Shown: positions 1 to 15,897 of the stretch, piece by piece | Layout: each line of letters starts with the position of its first letter | Position numbering within the stretch: position 1 is the first letter of the stretch | Assembly (NCBI GenBank): GCA_965153355.1 | Contig: OZ231126.1 | Coordinates: 56,978,001-57,042,000, forward strand | Reading direction: 5' to 3' | Source of the DNA: Flaccisagitta enflata | Lineage: Eukaryota > Chaetognatha > Sagittoidea > Aphragmophora | DNA length: 64,000 nucleotides | Position numbers and translations under genes: made by a program | Notes under the pieces: model-generated | Seen by the model: the letters and a program-made list of their open reading frames with translations, nothing else | What the model was told of the DNA's origin: nothing | The model's database searches: none

Positions 1-1160
1 GTTGGTCATCCAAAAAAAACCCGGCTTCCATCAATAACCTTTGGTAAGCAGTCAATTTTGTTACGTTATCAGTGTATGATTATTCTGTCGTTTTATGGCT
101 AATGAATGGTAATAATCTCTTTCATTTTCTCTTTTTTGACCTGCAACGTCTGGACACAGTATGTATAACCGGTCAAAAAATGAAAACCTTTTATAAATGT
201 AATTAAACAAATAAAAAAAAAAAGAAAAGAAAGGTAAATGAAAAAAGTGGTAGACAAGGTCGTAAAAAAGAAAGAAAAAGCCGCCATGAAATTTTCACCT
301 GTTTCATTTTCGTGTTGATCTTTGGTTGAATCGGACCAATGAGATTCCGAGGTCAAACCGGAAATCTTCATTCGACCAATCATGGTCCGCCAAAGATTCT
401 CAGCGTCGCCGAAAAAAAACTTTGCCCCTTTAAAAAAAAAGAACTTTTTTTTTCTTCTAAAATTGTAAAAAAAATAAAAAAGAAGAAAAACGAAATCGAT
501 GACCGGCTGAGTTATTTAAAGAAAATAACTTTTATTGTATAAAGAACGGCAATAACAAGTGGTTATTGATGTCGCCGAGTGCCCTTTATGCGCGCATTTA
601 CGTCGATTTGTAAATGACGTTATGCCGTAAAAACACAAGATGATGTCTTCTCGAGCGTTTGGCGTTTGTTTAGTCCCGTATTCAGTGGAATAAATTATCC
701 TTTTATAATGTATGTTGATAAGGTTCTTTTTTAAGTCAGATGGTTTCTTTTGAATGGAAAGAAACAAGGGTATGCATTATACAAGTTCGTTTTAAGATTC
801 CAAGGTTGTTATCATTGTTAAATACGACGGAGGTGGGGCAATGAATATGATGATGAAAGTTGGTTATCACAAAAAAAAGGAGAAAAGGATTTGTGTTTTT
901 TTTTCATAGCATTGTCTTCTTTGAGAGACGATTCGGTGGGTTTTGTTGTTGTTTCGTTTTTGTTGTAAAAGTAGTTGTTTATGTAGAGGGTTTTGTTGTA
1001 TGTGATGTTGTTCCGTTGAGGTAGGTTTTGCGTTGAATTAAGTCCATTTGGGATTTTCTTTTAACGTGCAGTCAATGAAATAAAAACCCTGGACAATTGC
1101 ATGTTGTAAGCTTGAGAGCAAATTGATGGAATTTTCTTTTTTTTTTCTCTCCCTTTTTTT
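1..1160. other. AT-rich DNA without recognised features
   Basis: Scattered A-runs and T-runs; no intact frame longer than chance, no terminal repeats seen. 870-1040 is TTG/GTT-rich. Confidence 0.5.
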
Positions 1161-1182
1161 CTTGGCTCCAACAGCGGAAATT

Positions 1183-1935
<753 letters not shown>

Positions 1936-2185
1936 TTTAGATAAAGACACACGGATTAAGAAAGACAGAATATGGCCCATACCTCTGAGGCTCATGATTA
2001 TATGAATACGCGTCCTTTCCTTTTTTCCTGCCTCAGCATTTCTTCTTTTTTTTCAAGCTTCTTTTCCTTCCAGACCAACTGTACATAAGTAACAGTCGTT
2101 AAAGCGTTAGATGGTCAGCGGTACCGAATGCCCCTCAATTTATGAGTGTAAGAATGAGGTGGTGAGAAGGTTTTTGCCCAGGCGT

Positions 2186-2270
2186 AACGGACGGACGGAC
2201 GGACGGACGGACGGACGGACGGACGGACGGACGGACGGACGGATGGACGGACGGACGGACAAACCCTCTT
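2186..2270. repeat. (ACGG)n microsatellite, possibly from a pearl-like element
   Basis: About twenty ACGG units follow GGGCAAAAACC-like sequence; a B/C-type tail (GTTAGATGGTCAGCGGTACC) lies at 2107-2126. No clear element ends are found here. Confidence 0.7.
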
Positions 2271-2539
2271 AAAGACGGACGCATCTAAAAAGCAAATGTC
2301 ATGTTAAAAGAACGGGAACCGAATCATCCTCCGCATCAGAAAACAAAAACCGAACAAAAGTTAGCATATAAAGAAGAAAAAAAGAAAAGAAAAAAAAAAA
2401 ACAAGAACAAGAACAAGAGCGCAGCAACGAAGAGGGAAAAAATCTGAACAGTATCTGGGTCCGCGACGGAAGGGGGTTAAAGATCACCAATTCCGTAAGA
2501 TCGCTATGACCAAAAGATCGCTAACCCTGTAAGTTCGCC

Positions 2540-3870
2540 AAAACTATAAGACTTTACATTTAGAGCCGCCATACAAAGTTTCATGCAAATCCGTTGAAAA
2601 ATGACAAAGTTATGCACGTTTTTCACTTTTAGGCTAGTAGGGTGGTTGGGTGGTAGGCTGGTTTAGATAAATAGTGTGCGTATGTTGAGTTCTTCCATTT
2701 AGAGACTCCATACCATGTTTCAACCAATTTGGTTGAAAAATGTCAAATTTATGTAAGTTTTTACTTTAAGGCCGGTAAGCTGGTTGGGTGGTAGGTTGGT
2801 TTGGCCGGTTAGCATGCTCAAACATAAATAAATCACATACATGTGTTGAGTCCTTCCATTTAGAGACTCCATACTAAATTTCAACCAAATTGGTTGAAAA
2901 ACGCCAAAGATATGCACATTTATCACTTTTTGGTTGGTAGGCTGGTTGGGTGGTAGGCTGGTTTGACAGGATAAATAGTGCGCATATGTTGAGTTCTTCC
3001 ATTTAGAGACCCCATACCAAGTTTCAACCAAATTAGTTGAAAAATGACAAAGTTAAGCAAGTTTTCACTTTGTGCTGGTTGGCTGGTTGGGTGGTAGGTC
3101 AGTTTGGCGGTTAGCATGCTCAAATGCATATAAATCACATACATTTGTTGAGTCCTTCCATTTAGAGACTCCATACCAAATTTCAACAAATCGGTTGAAA
3201 ACGCCAGTTATGCACGTTTTTGTTTTTAGGCCGGTAGGCTGGTTATGGTAGGCTGGTTTAACAGGATAAATAGTTTGCATATGCTGAGTCCTTCCATTTA
3301 GAGACTCCATACCAAGTTTCAACCAAATCAGTTGAAAAATGACAAAGTTACGCAAGTTTTTCACTTTAAGGCCGGTTGGCTGGTTGGGTGGTAGTCGGTT
3401 GGCCGGTTAGCATGCTCAAATGCATATAAATCATATACATATGTTGAGGCCTTCATTTAGAGACTCCATACCAAATTTCAGCCAATCAGTTGAAAATGCC
3501 AAAGTTATGCACGTTTTTCACTTTTAGGCCGTTGGCTGGTTTGTGGTAGGCTGGTTTAACAGGATAAATAGTTTGCATATGCTGAGTCCTTCCATTTAGA
3601 GACTCCATACCAAGTTTCAACCAAATCAGTTGAAAAATGACAAAGTTACGCAAGTTTTTCACTTTAGGCCGGCTGGCTGGTTGGGTGGTAGGTCGGTTTG
3701 GCGGTTAGCATGCTCAAATGCATATAAATCATATACATATGTTGAGGCCTTCCATTTAGAGACTCCATACCAAATTTCAGCCAAATCGGTTGAAAAATGC
3801 CAAAGTTATGCACGTTTTTCACTTTTAGGCCGGTAGGCTGGTTGGGCCGGTTGGGTTGGTCGGATCACAA
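2540..3870. repeat. Tandem array of ~145-bp units, alternating two versions
   Basis: TTTAGAGACTCCATACCAA recurs at about 2698, 2858, 3001, 3160, 3297, 3449, 3597 and 3756, with a diverged first unit at 2559. Each is followed by TTTCAACCAAATCGGTTGAA and TGGTTGGGTGGTAGG. Two versions alternate (with ACAGGATAAATAGT or with GTTAGCATGCTCAAATGCA), so the higher-order unit is ~300 bp. Confidence 0.8.
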
Positions 3871-4445
3871 AAATCGGATAGGATGTAAAGCGCCTTACCC
3901 TAGCACAACTTCCCACCAAATATGAACCAAATCGGTCAAAGCATAAAAAAGTTATCCATTTTTTAAAATCCGGGACGACAACGACAACGACGACGACGAC
4001 GACGACACCCACCCGCCTTGAATTATAGTCCGCGTCGGAATGATATTCCGTCGCGGACAAAAAGAGAAAAAAAATGGAAGCGCCGACATTTGAGATTATT
4101 AACACTCGCCACAGCAATACCATTCCATTCCCCAAATGCCCAATTCCGACAAAACACACAACTAGACACACCCACGCTTTATTTTGGCCGCCCGTGTACA
4201 CGCAGGAGCGCGCGTGTGCGCGTGTATGTGTGCGCGTTATAATCAACGGTCATGACATAGACAATGAGAAAGATAATGAGATAATTATCCCGGATAGTGT
4301 GGGAGAGACGACAAAAAAAATGAAGAAGAAATAGTAGAAGAAATAGAGAAAAAAAATCGCACGAGCATTATCTGTGTACATCCGAATGCGTGCGATTTTG
4401 AATTACATTTCGCCAATGGGCAGAGAAAATGTAAGAAAGCGAGTA

Positions 4446-5889
<1,444 letters not shown>

Positions 5890-6059
5890 TGAAGGAGAAG
5901 AAACATTGTGAAGGCTACAATATTGTACGGTTGTGCGCCTCCTCCCGGGCTTACTGCGTGTGCAAGGCAGCTCCGGGGAAACACGTCAATCATTCTCCTT
6001 CTCTCTCTTTGCTTTATTCCTCTTCTTTTTCGCCTTCTTTTCACTTCTTTTTCTTCTTT

Positions 6060-6320
6060 TTCCTCCTTCTTCCTCTTTTTCTTTCTCTTTCTCTTTCTCT
6101 TTCTCTTTCTCTTTCTCTTTCTCTTCCTCTTCCTCCTTCTTCCTCTTCTTCTTTTTCTTCCTCTTCCTCTTCTTCTTCTTCACCCTCTTCTCTTTTCTTC
6201 TTCTTCTTCATCTTCTTCTTCTTCTTCTTCTTCTTCTTCTTCTTCTTCTTCTTCTTCTTCTTTTTTTTCGTCACCTTCCTCTCTTTTCTCTTTCTTCTTC
6301 TTCTTCTTCTTCTTCTTCTT

Positions 6321-6351
<31 letters not shown>

Positions 6352-6640
6352 TTCTTCTTCTTCTTCTTCTTCTCCTTCTTCTTCATCTTCTTCTTCTTCT
6401 TCTTCTTCTTCTTCTTCTTCTTCTTCTTCTTCTTCTTCTTCTTTTTCTTCTTCGTCCTCCTCTCTTTTCTCTTTTCTTTTCTTCTTCTTCTTCCTTCTTC
6501 TTTTTCCTCTTCCTCTTCCTCTTCTCCTTCTTCTTCTTCTTCTTCTTCTTCTTCTTCTTCTTCTTCTTCTTCTTCTTCTTCTTCTTCTTCTTCTTCTTCT
6601 TCTTCTTCTTTTTCTTTAATCCTCACCTTCCTCTCCTCTC
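6060..6640. repeat. (CTTTCT)n followed by a (CTT)n block
   Basis: (TTTCTC)n at 6076-6124, then interrupted (CTT)n to 6612, with CCT-rich islands at 6265-6300 and 6450-6530. It is almost purely pyrimidine on the plus strand for ~600 bp, hence long fake open frames on both strands. Confidence 0.95.
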
Positions 6641-8100
6641 TCTTCTTCTTTTCCGTCTTCTTCACCTTTCTTTCCATTCTCTGATTGAGCAAAAAGTAGA
6701 AAAAAGAGAGGAAGAGAATGCAGATCAAAAAGAATGAAAAAGTAAGATACAAACATTCGTGAAAAATATAGGAAATAACATTATCCAGATCTCGCGGGAA
6801 CCTCGCGGGAAAAGTTGGGCTAAAAAAGAGCAAACAGTCAGGAGGAGGAAATACCAAAAAAACATATGCGAAGAAACAGAAACAGAAACATTTGAATGAG
6901 AACCCCATATTCCCTGCATTCTCTTATCACTCTCCTCTCCTCACCATCGCTTAACTTGCATTCCGTCTTCCGTCTGATAAGCCCGCAGACAAATCTATGT
7001 AGGCTAGCAAGTGGGTCGTAAAACGAATGCGTTACCGACCATCCAACAGACCTACAAACGGAAAATATGACTGGATATGATAGACAATAAAAAGAAATGA
7101 AAAAAAAAAAAGATTGGTGGCTCTGTCACGTGTTGATTCTCAGAGGCGATCGACCGGCGGCCATCTCGCGGACAACTTTGAATTTAGAAAAAGAAAAATC
7201 TTTGACAAAAGACACTTGTCTCGAGTCGTAAAAGACACGCAAGAATAATTTGAAATCGAATACAAAAAGAAAAGAGGCAGTCGCAGAGTTGAGTGATGAC
7301 GTAATTAGGCAGCAATCGTAAGATGGGGCACTTGACCAGTCTGTACAGATTGAGGTTGCATGACTGTGATTCTGTATGTACGTATGTACATGTATGTATG
7401 TATGTATGTGTGATAAGACATCGAAGTGCATAAATGATGCGGGACTAGAGATGGCGGGTGACTGATAGGGATTGAGGACGATGGGTGGGTGACGATTGGC
7501 GAGTGATGATGAATCAAGGCGACTGACGAAAATCAACGGTGTGTGAAAGGTGATGATGAATGATACAAAGTGGAAATATGCGAAAATGTGTGTCTGAAAA
7601 CGATGTGTGTCGATCATTATGAGTGCTGATTTCGGATGGCTCAGGGTGAAACTCAGATGAGCGAAGGCAAGGAACGGCAAGCCAAGAGGACCTAAGGGCA
7701 AGTGACAGAAATTGACGGAGACCCAGGGGCAAGTGACCGTGGCAATGAACGAAGAAGGCAAAAACAATAAAAAGCCGCGAACGGAAGTTGCCTGAACGTC
7801 ACGCTAGATGCTGCTCCACGTATCTGCAGCCTTCCGCCTCTCAGGCCCCCCCCCTCTACTCTCCGCCCGAAAGCCTTCCACCTAGTGGCGTAATTCCGTT
7901 CTCGAATTTGTTTTTCAATTAGAATAAGAAAAGTACGACCGATCGACCGATTGAACTAATAAACGATCTTGTCAACGTATACCAACCTTTGAAGTCGCGT
8001 GGTCGTGATTCTTTTTAAACTTCACCACCAGAGCCACAATTGCGTCTCGCTTCTCGGTTCAATACATCAAATTATCGCAGGTCACCGTCTTACGATCTTT
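6640..8100. other. Mostly unique DNA, no convincing gene
   Basis: 6960-7060 has GATAAGCCCGCAGAC and GTAAAACGAATGCGTTACCG words like the GGTGCGAC-type pearl elements, perhaps a fragment. A 213-codon minus frame (7126-7767) lacks recognisable domains and includes a TGTA/TATG tract (7375-7410), so it is not called. Confidence 0.4.
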
Positions 8101-8559
8101 CTTTTTTGGGCAGCGGCCCCGAAGGGGTCGATGACCTATGCTCTCGCACATACGGGGAATTTTCTCCTTCTCCTCCATCTGTTCATCTCCCCCCCCCCCG
8201 GCTCGAGGCTGAAATCTCAGTCCCGAGACCTAAATCCCAGCCTCGTGGGCCATATCCTAGCCTCAAGGCCCAAATCCTGGCCTATCCATTGAATCACGAA
8301 CTCTGGGCTGGAAATTTGGCCAGTTAAGGCCCATTCCACTGAAGCACGACCTCGTGCTTCAGTGGAATTGGAATTCGTGCCACAGTGGATTGACTCTTGA
8401 CAACTTTTCATACTGAAATTGGCCTCTTATTTACTACAATGAAATGCAAAGTCACTGAGGTTTTTTTTTATTGGTTGCTTAGTAGAAAAAGGAATTTATT
8501 TGATTTGATTTGATTCAGATTTCTTTATTTTTGAATTATCATCTTTGAATATCTTTATA

Positions 8560-8998
8560 CAGTACGATGGGAGCAATGAGAGCAGTAGAAAGAGGGCCCT
8601 CTATATTCTCACTGTTAAAAGGAAATAACCAAAGCTTTGGTTTTTCTGAAAGCTGATGGTCCAAGTTATTGAGTGAACACAAAATTTCAAACCAAGTGAT
8701 TCATAAGAAAACCGCCAATCGATAACCAAGAATTGCGTGTGGTGCAATAGCTCTGTTGATAGAGTGATGAACTTGAGAAATATAATTTCTCTCTCTTCAG
8801 TGTCACAGGTTCAAATCCCGAGTGGTGCTGCACTCTTTTTCTTTATGGTCAACAATTAGAGCTATAGGAATAAAACTATATTCACTTAAAGCTCTTGCTC
8901 ATCAGCTTTCGGAAAAACCATAATTAAAGCTACTCCATTAGAATACTGAAGCAGGAAATGACCCTCCATCTGAGGTTGTCATTGCTCCTATGGTACTG
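8560..8998 (+). mobile_element. TIR element with tRNA-like core, copy 1
   Basis: This 439-bp element starts CAGTACGATGGGAGCAATGA and ends with the inverted counterpart of CAGTACCATAGGAGCAATGA. It is flanked by TA on both sides (8558-8559, 8999-9000), as in Tc1/mariner-type insertion. It is inserted inside the larger B-family element 8106-9787. It has no protein-coding capacity. Confidence 0.7.
8739..8836 (+). ncRNA. tRNA-like sequence (Pol III A and B boxes) inside a TIR element
   Basis: TAGCTCTGTTGATAGAG (8748-8764) fits an A box / D-arm with two differences from the common TAGCTCAGTTGGTAGAG. GGTTCAAATCC (8808-8818) is a perfect B box. Between them, GAGAAAT-ATA-ATTTCTC forms a 7-bp hairpin like a long variable arm. 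The T-stem and acceptor stem are broken, so this is a tRNA-derived (SINE-like) remnant rather than a working tRNA. Confidence 0.6.
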
Positions 8999-10271
8999 TA
9001 TTTTTTTTTTCAATTTTTCATAAAATCTTTTCATCCACTTATTTTTCTCCTTAAAATTATTGTTTTTTTCTTTTTGAAGGAAATAAAGTTTTCTTACATG
9101 CTATTGTTTTTTTAAAAATGATTAAAACTAAGCAAATGTAAAAAAATGCTTCCTTTTGGATATTGAAATTCCCAAGGAGAAATAGAGAGAGATGGAAAGA
9201 AAGGAAAGGATTTCTTTATTCCTTCAAATAAGCATTGAAAAAAAATGACTATCTTTTCTACTGTGACAAAATAAGTTACTTCCAATTTCACTGAAGCTCA
9301 AATTGCAAAAGGCACTAGTTATTTCTCATTCCACTGAAGCACTAGGGTGTGCTTCAGTGGAAATAATTTTAACTGAAGCACGGATTTCGTGATTCAGAGG
9401 ATGCCCCCAAATCCTTGCCTGGAGGCCCAAATCCTAACCTGGAAGCCCAAATCCCACCCGGATTCCAACCTCCAGGCTAGGATTTAGGCTTCCAGGCTAG
9501 GATTTGGGCTTCCAGGCTAGGATTTGGGCTTCCAGGCTAGGATTTCCGTTCGTTTTCATGGGCCATGAGACTGGGATTTGGGTCTCAGTACTGGGATTTG
9601 AGCCTCGAGCCGGGGGGGGGGGGCGCGATTGGACGGACGGAGGAGAAGGAGAAAATTCCCCATATGTGTGAAAGCATAGGTCATCAACCCCTGCGGGGCC
9701 GCTGCCCTGCTTCCTCTTCAACTTCAAACACTACCTACTAAGGCATGGCACGGGTACCACTGACCATCTAACGCTTTTGCGACTATTGTTACCTTCGTTT
9801 ACAACCAAGGATAAATCCCCTTTCTGAAAAGTAAAGAATCATAAAGAAATCCCGTTTCTTAGAAGAATTGCATTTCACGTTCAAGGTCCAGGAGAAATTA
9901 AAGGCAACAAAGTGTAACGTAATCTTAGATGTTCAGTTGTTCACCTCCTCATCTTCTTCCTCTTCCTCCTCTTCCTCTCCCTCCCTCTTCTCCATCAAAC
10001 TTAAAAACCTAGAAAGCGGATATCATTAGGACCAGGGAAACGCTGGGCTCCGCCACGGGGCTTCGTCTCCATACCCCCTCCCCCGTTCACAAACCCCCAT
10101 TTCATTGATTTCAGTTGGCTGTCAAGTTTTTCTTTTTTTTTCACAACCAGGCAAAAGGGTAAGTCTGCCCGGCCTGAACTAAACCTTTTCTTTTTGTTTC
10201 TCGTTTTCAATTTCACCCAAATTTTCGGCTAAATATAACCTTTTACGAGAGTAGAGCCTGATTGATACAAT

Positions 10272-10873
10272 AACAGTGGCAAAATAAAAAAAGAGACAAC
10301 TTGTTTAGCTGATTTGTGCTGAACTGAAGATTTAAACTATAAAAAATCAGTGACCGTTTGAAAGCTCTGCGAAAGATCTTTCAAATGAGATGTTGCTGGT
10401 TATTCTAGCTTTATTCGTTTAGAAATGGCACAAGAATGAATAAAAACATTGCCATATTCAATTTTGGGATTCAACTGAATTTAAAAGGTTTTGAAAAGAA
10501 GTAGTTCACTTTGACGAGCTGTAACTCTTAAACGGTTTGAGTTACAAATCTGGGATTGGTCTTAAATGAAAGAAAATTCAAAAATCTTTGAAACAACGTT
10601 AAAAAAAAAGTTCAAATAAATTTTTTTTCCATGTTTTTTATGAACTAACAAAAAGTTGCAGCTTTTTCAATGTGACTTCTTCACTTTTGACCATCTACTC
10701 TTTATTCTTATGTCATTTCTAAAGAAATAAAGCTATGACAACCAGCATGGTCTCATTTCGAAGATCTTTCGAAGAGCTTTCAAATGGTCATAGGTTTTGC
10801 TATGTTTTTCTCATTTGATGAATGTGAAACATTGAAAAACATTTTGTCTCTTTTTTTATTTTGCCACTGTTAA
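10272..10873. mobile_element. TIR element, AACAGTGGCAAAAT family
   Basis: AACAGTGGCAAAATAAAAAA at the left is inverted at the right (TTTTTTATTTTGCCACTGTT). Further inner pairing includes GAAAGCTC(T)-GCGAAAGATC with GATCTTTCGAAGAGCTTTC. The interior shares AGAAATGGCA and 'GATCTGGGATTGGT'-type words with 35890-36220. No transposase is seen. Confidence 0.55.
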
Positions 10874-10874
10874 A

Positions 10875-11433
10875 TACAGGGTGAACAACCACAAGTGGGG
10901 AAAAGTAAAAGCTAATTTCTCATAAATTACTCAAGATAATCCAAATCTGAAAATTGCTTCTAGTAGGGAGTTGCCTGACGTTTATATTCTTCGCTTTTAA
11001 TTGTCTCAAATGGGTAATTGAAGCAGCAATGATGATGTGACCGTAATTGTGATAATTTCACTCTAGTAAGAGAAAAATGTGGTCATGGATTGTCAATCAA
11101 GCTAGTTTCTGACATGAAAATGTCGCATCAGCATTCAAATGGATAGAGGAGATTATTATTTTAATAAGGTGCTTCAGCTTGAGACCATGAACAGAGTTTT
11201 TGTTGTATTTTTTGAAAAAATTATGGACAGAAGAATGAAAATACATCATAAAGTAAGGCCGTTTCTTGAGTGACTTCTGTTCTTAAACATTTCAATGATT
11301 TTTACATACTGACTTTTGCTTTGGCTCAAACAAAAAGTCAGATAATTGTTTAAATTACTATGTAAGATAAGTAGTTTTGTAATCCTTAGGTATTACTTTA
11401 TCCCACTTGAGCATGTTCACCGTGTATTTCATA
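10875..11433. mobile_element. TIR element abutting the previous one, ACAGGGTGAAC family
   Basis: TACAGGGTGAACAACCACAA begins the element; the inverted right end reads TACACGGTGAACATGCTCAA. TA flanks are consistent with mariner-type insertion. The interior (11060-11330) is AT-rich and shows no intact frame. Confidence 0.5.
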
Positions 11434-11782
11434 CTAATGAGAAAACATAGGTAAATGATGCATCAGATATTGAATTCTCGCTTTATATTCTTTTTTTCAA
11501 GCTCCTTCGTTGAAGTCAAATTACCGTGAACCCATCCATAGCCAACCCCGGATCCTTCTACCACAATCACCACCACCGTACAAATACTTTCTACCTTCTT
11601 TTCTAGTTCAACTCCCTGGAGAGAGCATCTTCTAAATGACTCGTGCCTCACAAAGCAAAACCCTAGAGAAATACTGATCCAAGGTCAGTAAGAAAGAGAG
11701 AGAGGATAAAAGTAAGATAGTTTTAGATGGTTTCGGATGGATCACGTAAGAAGGAGCTAAAAGATAGGGAGTAAGGTGGTTG

Positions 11783-11785
<3 letters not shown>

Positions 11786-11876
<91 letters not shown>

Positions 11877-11985
11877 AATCTCATACTCTCGCCAAAACCC
11901 CCTCGAGTAATAATAAAAGGGAATTTGTGCTTGAGCGTTTTTGAAGGAGACCGCTTGGAGGCCGCAAAAAGAGAGGAAAGGAAAA

Positions 11986-12077
<92 letters not shown>

Positions 12078-12091
12078 AGAGGGAGAGAGAG

Positions 12092-12178
<87 letters not shown>
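11786..12178. repeat. Inverted pair of (CT)n and (GA)n arrays
   Basis: (CT)n 11786-11873 and (GA)n 11990-12073 plus 12094-12178, separated by ~115 bp of unique sequence. The arrays are mutually complementary. Confidence 0.95.
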
Positions 12179-13621
<1,443 letters not shown>

Positions 13622-14029
13622 GCGCGCAACATGTTGCCGTCATCGATGGAAAAAATCTTTTTTTCCTTTTTTTAAATATTTTCCCGTCTCTGTCTCTGTC
13701 TCTATCTCTGTGTCTATCTCGGTCTCCATCTCTATCTCTATCTCTGTCTCTTTATCTCTTCATGTCGCAATCTGTACATCTGCTCGGATTTAAGTCCTTA
13801 GTCGACATCGCGATCGATCAGGAACTGACTTGCCGCGCATCGGAGATGTAACGCCGCTTTGTAAAAGGGCGATAAGGGAAAAGGGCGAGTGGGTGGCTGG
13901 AACAGGGCAAAAGGATGGGTCGACTATTTGAGAGGGATGGATAAGGAAAATGAAAAGGTGTTCCCAGTCGTTTTAGATGTAACGCCGCAATGTAAACGAC
14001 TGTAAGAAGGAGAAGGAAGCTGGATGAGG

Positions 14030-14245
14030 AGAAGGGAAAGGTGGGGGTATTGGGGAAGTTTAGCATGGTATTGGGGTGGGTATGGGGTAGGTATTGGGGA
14101 AGTTCAGCATGGTAGTGGGGTGGGTATTGGGGTGGGTATTGGGGTGGGTATTGACGTGGGTATTGAGGAAGTTCAGCATGGTATTGGGGTGGGTATTGGG
14201 GTGGGTATCGGGGTGGGTATTGGGGAAGTTCAGCATGGTGCAGGT
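14030..14245. repeat. G-rich minisatellite (GGGTATTGGGGT)
   Basis: 12-bp units GGGTATTGGGGT are grouped in blocks, each ended by AGTTCAGCATGGT (14058, 14102, 14173, 14229), giving a higher-order repeat. The plus strand carries runs of 3-4 G throughout. It is open in frame on both strands because units are multiples of 3 in most places. Confidence 0.85.
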
Positions 14246-14506
14246 GATAGAATGAATTGGGTAGGTGAGAAGGAATCCGCTCATTGGAAAAGAGAAAAGT
14301 GGAGGGGAAAGTGTAAGGAAGAGGCGTGATCAAAAGGCCGGGAAGGCGATGTGAGAGAAAAGTGACTGGAGTGACAAGGGGGGGGGGGGTGGATTGAGAA
14401 AAGGGGAAGATGCGGGTCGATGCGGCAGAGGGGGTTAGATCGATGGTTTGATGACACCTAAATATTAGGTTTTGCCACTTGTTGGAGATAAAATGCTGGA
14501 TAGTAA

Positions 14507-14832
14507 GGGGGCGTTTCTAGTCAAAGACGATCGCGTTTTGAAAGGGCCACTCGGTCGCTCGCTATGTTCATTCGCTCGCACCGCTCACTCCGCTCACTCG
14601 CTCCGCAGCGCTCTTGCTTCGCTACGCTCGCTCCGCTACGCTCGCTTCGCTACGCTCGCTTCGCTACGCTCGCTTCGCTACGCTCGCTTCGCTCGCTCGC
14701 TCCGTTCACGGGCTCGCTCACTCACTTCGCTCACTCCCTCGTGGGACAGTTGAAATTCTTGAATATGTGTTCACGCTGTTATCGCGTTTTACGGGAACAA
14801 ACGCGTTTTTGGCGCTCACTAGAAACACGCCC
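14507..14832 (+). mobile_element. PIF/Harbinger-like MITE with GC-rich tandem core, copy 1
   Basis: This 326-bp element has termini GGGGGCGTTTCTAGTCA and (inverted) GGGCGTGTTTCTAGTGA, flanked by TAA on both sides (14504-14506, 14833-14835). The core is a 14-bp tandem CGCTACGCTCGCTT with several copies, so the unit is nearly self-complementary. A 3-bp TWA duplication and GGG-starting TIR are the PIF/Harbinger hallmarks. It has no coding capacity. Confidence 0.65.
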
Positions 14833-14981
14833 TAAAAGGCGAAAGAGAGGAGGGGAAGGGGGATCGAAAAAAATGGGAGATTGAAGGAATTCAAAAGGAG
14901 CAATAAAGTAAAACTTAAGTTTGTGATAATAGAGACAGGCGTTAAATGGGGAAGAGGATGGGGGGGGGGGGAGATGGTGAA

Positions 14982-15008
14982 ACTACGGAAGTAACTCACT
15001 TCCGTAGT
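14982..15008. repeat. Perfect hairpin, 11-bp stem
   Basis: ACTACGGAAGT, loop AACTC, ACTTCCGTAGT. It is isolated, not next to a recognised gene, and not followed by a T run. Confidence 0.8.
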
Positions 15009-15149
15009 CGTGAGCTTAATTCGCGTGGCTAAGCCAAAAATCGAACGGATCTTTGGTTTCCATAGTAACAAAGTAACAAAGCAAAACCGAGAGTTGAGAA
15101 TAGAAAGAAAGCGAGAAAAGAAGGAAAATAGGAAGAGAGAGAAAGAAAG

Positions 15150-15300
15150 GAAGAAAGAAAGAAAGAAAGATAGATAGAAAAAAAAGGAAGCAGACAAACA
15201 GACAAACAGACAAACAAACAAACAAACAAACAAACAAACAAACAAACAAAAAAACGAACAAACAAACAAAAACAGAGAAACAAACAGAGAGAAGAAGAAA
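15150..15300. repeat. A-rich GAAA / CAAA tetranucleotide tract
   Basis: GAAAGAAAGAAAGA, then ACAAACAGACAAAC and (ACAA)n to ~15290. Low-complexity A-rich sequence surrounds it from 15080 to 15400. Confidence 0.85.
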
Positions 15301-15648
15301 AACAAGCAAAAAAAACATGAAAAAGAAAACTGGGAAAAAGGGGAAAATCCTTGCCTCTGTCATAAAGCAAAGAGGAAAAGAAAAGTAGATCAAAGAAATA
15401 CATCAAAGAGACTAATTCCTGATGCTGAAGGCTGCGTTGACGCGACGACCGAAAAAAGAACATAATTGAGAATAAGTACAAAGGCAAAAAAAGAAAAGAA
15501 AAGAAAAATCAATAAAGATTCGGATATTATAATGACCGATGAGAGAAATCAGCATACTAGTCAGCTCCGAGAACAAGAGCAAGTAACGCGGGGTTACAAT
15601 AGCGTCAAAGACGGGTTGCCATGAGCGTAAAGCCCCCCTCCACAAACA

Positions 15649-15829
<181 letters not shown>

Positions 15830-15897
15830 GATAAAACTCAAATTTAATTCTCAAGGCCTAGCTCCTTGAGACCTTTTAACAAAACCAAAGCCTAGGA

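Larger units (their letters stand above)
8106..9787 (+). mobile_element. B-family foldback element (B1) with nested insertions
   Basis: The left end GGGCAGCGGCCCCGAAGGGG continues TCGATGACCTATGCT. The right end carries the inverse (AGCATAGGTCATCAACCCCT ... GCGGGGCCGCTGCCCTG) plus the tail CACGGGTACCACTGACCATC ... GCGACTATT. Internal 18-20 bp tandem units (GGCCCAAATCC-AGCCT) switch to their reverse complement near 9460. An inner segment with TTCCACTGAAGCAC ends (8310-9400) holds the tRNA-like TIR element. Confidence 0.65.

Noticed and set aside
2540-3870. CRISPR-like regular repeats
   Set aside because: Units are ~145 bp and fully tandem with no unique spacers; the DNA is eukaryotic.
7126-7767. 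213-codon minus-strand frame
   Set aside because: No domain, odd composition (Ser/Phe/His), includes a TATG tetranucleotide tract, no start or splice context; below what I would call a gene.
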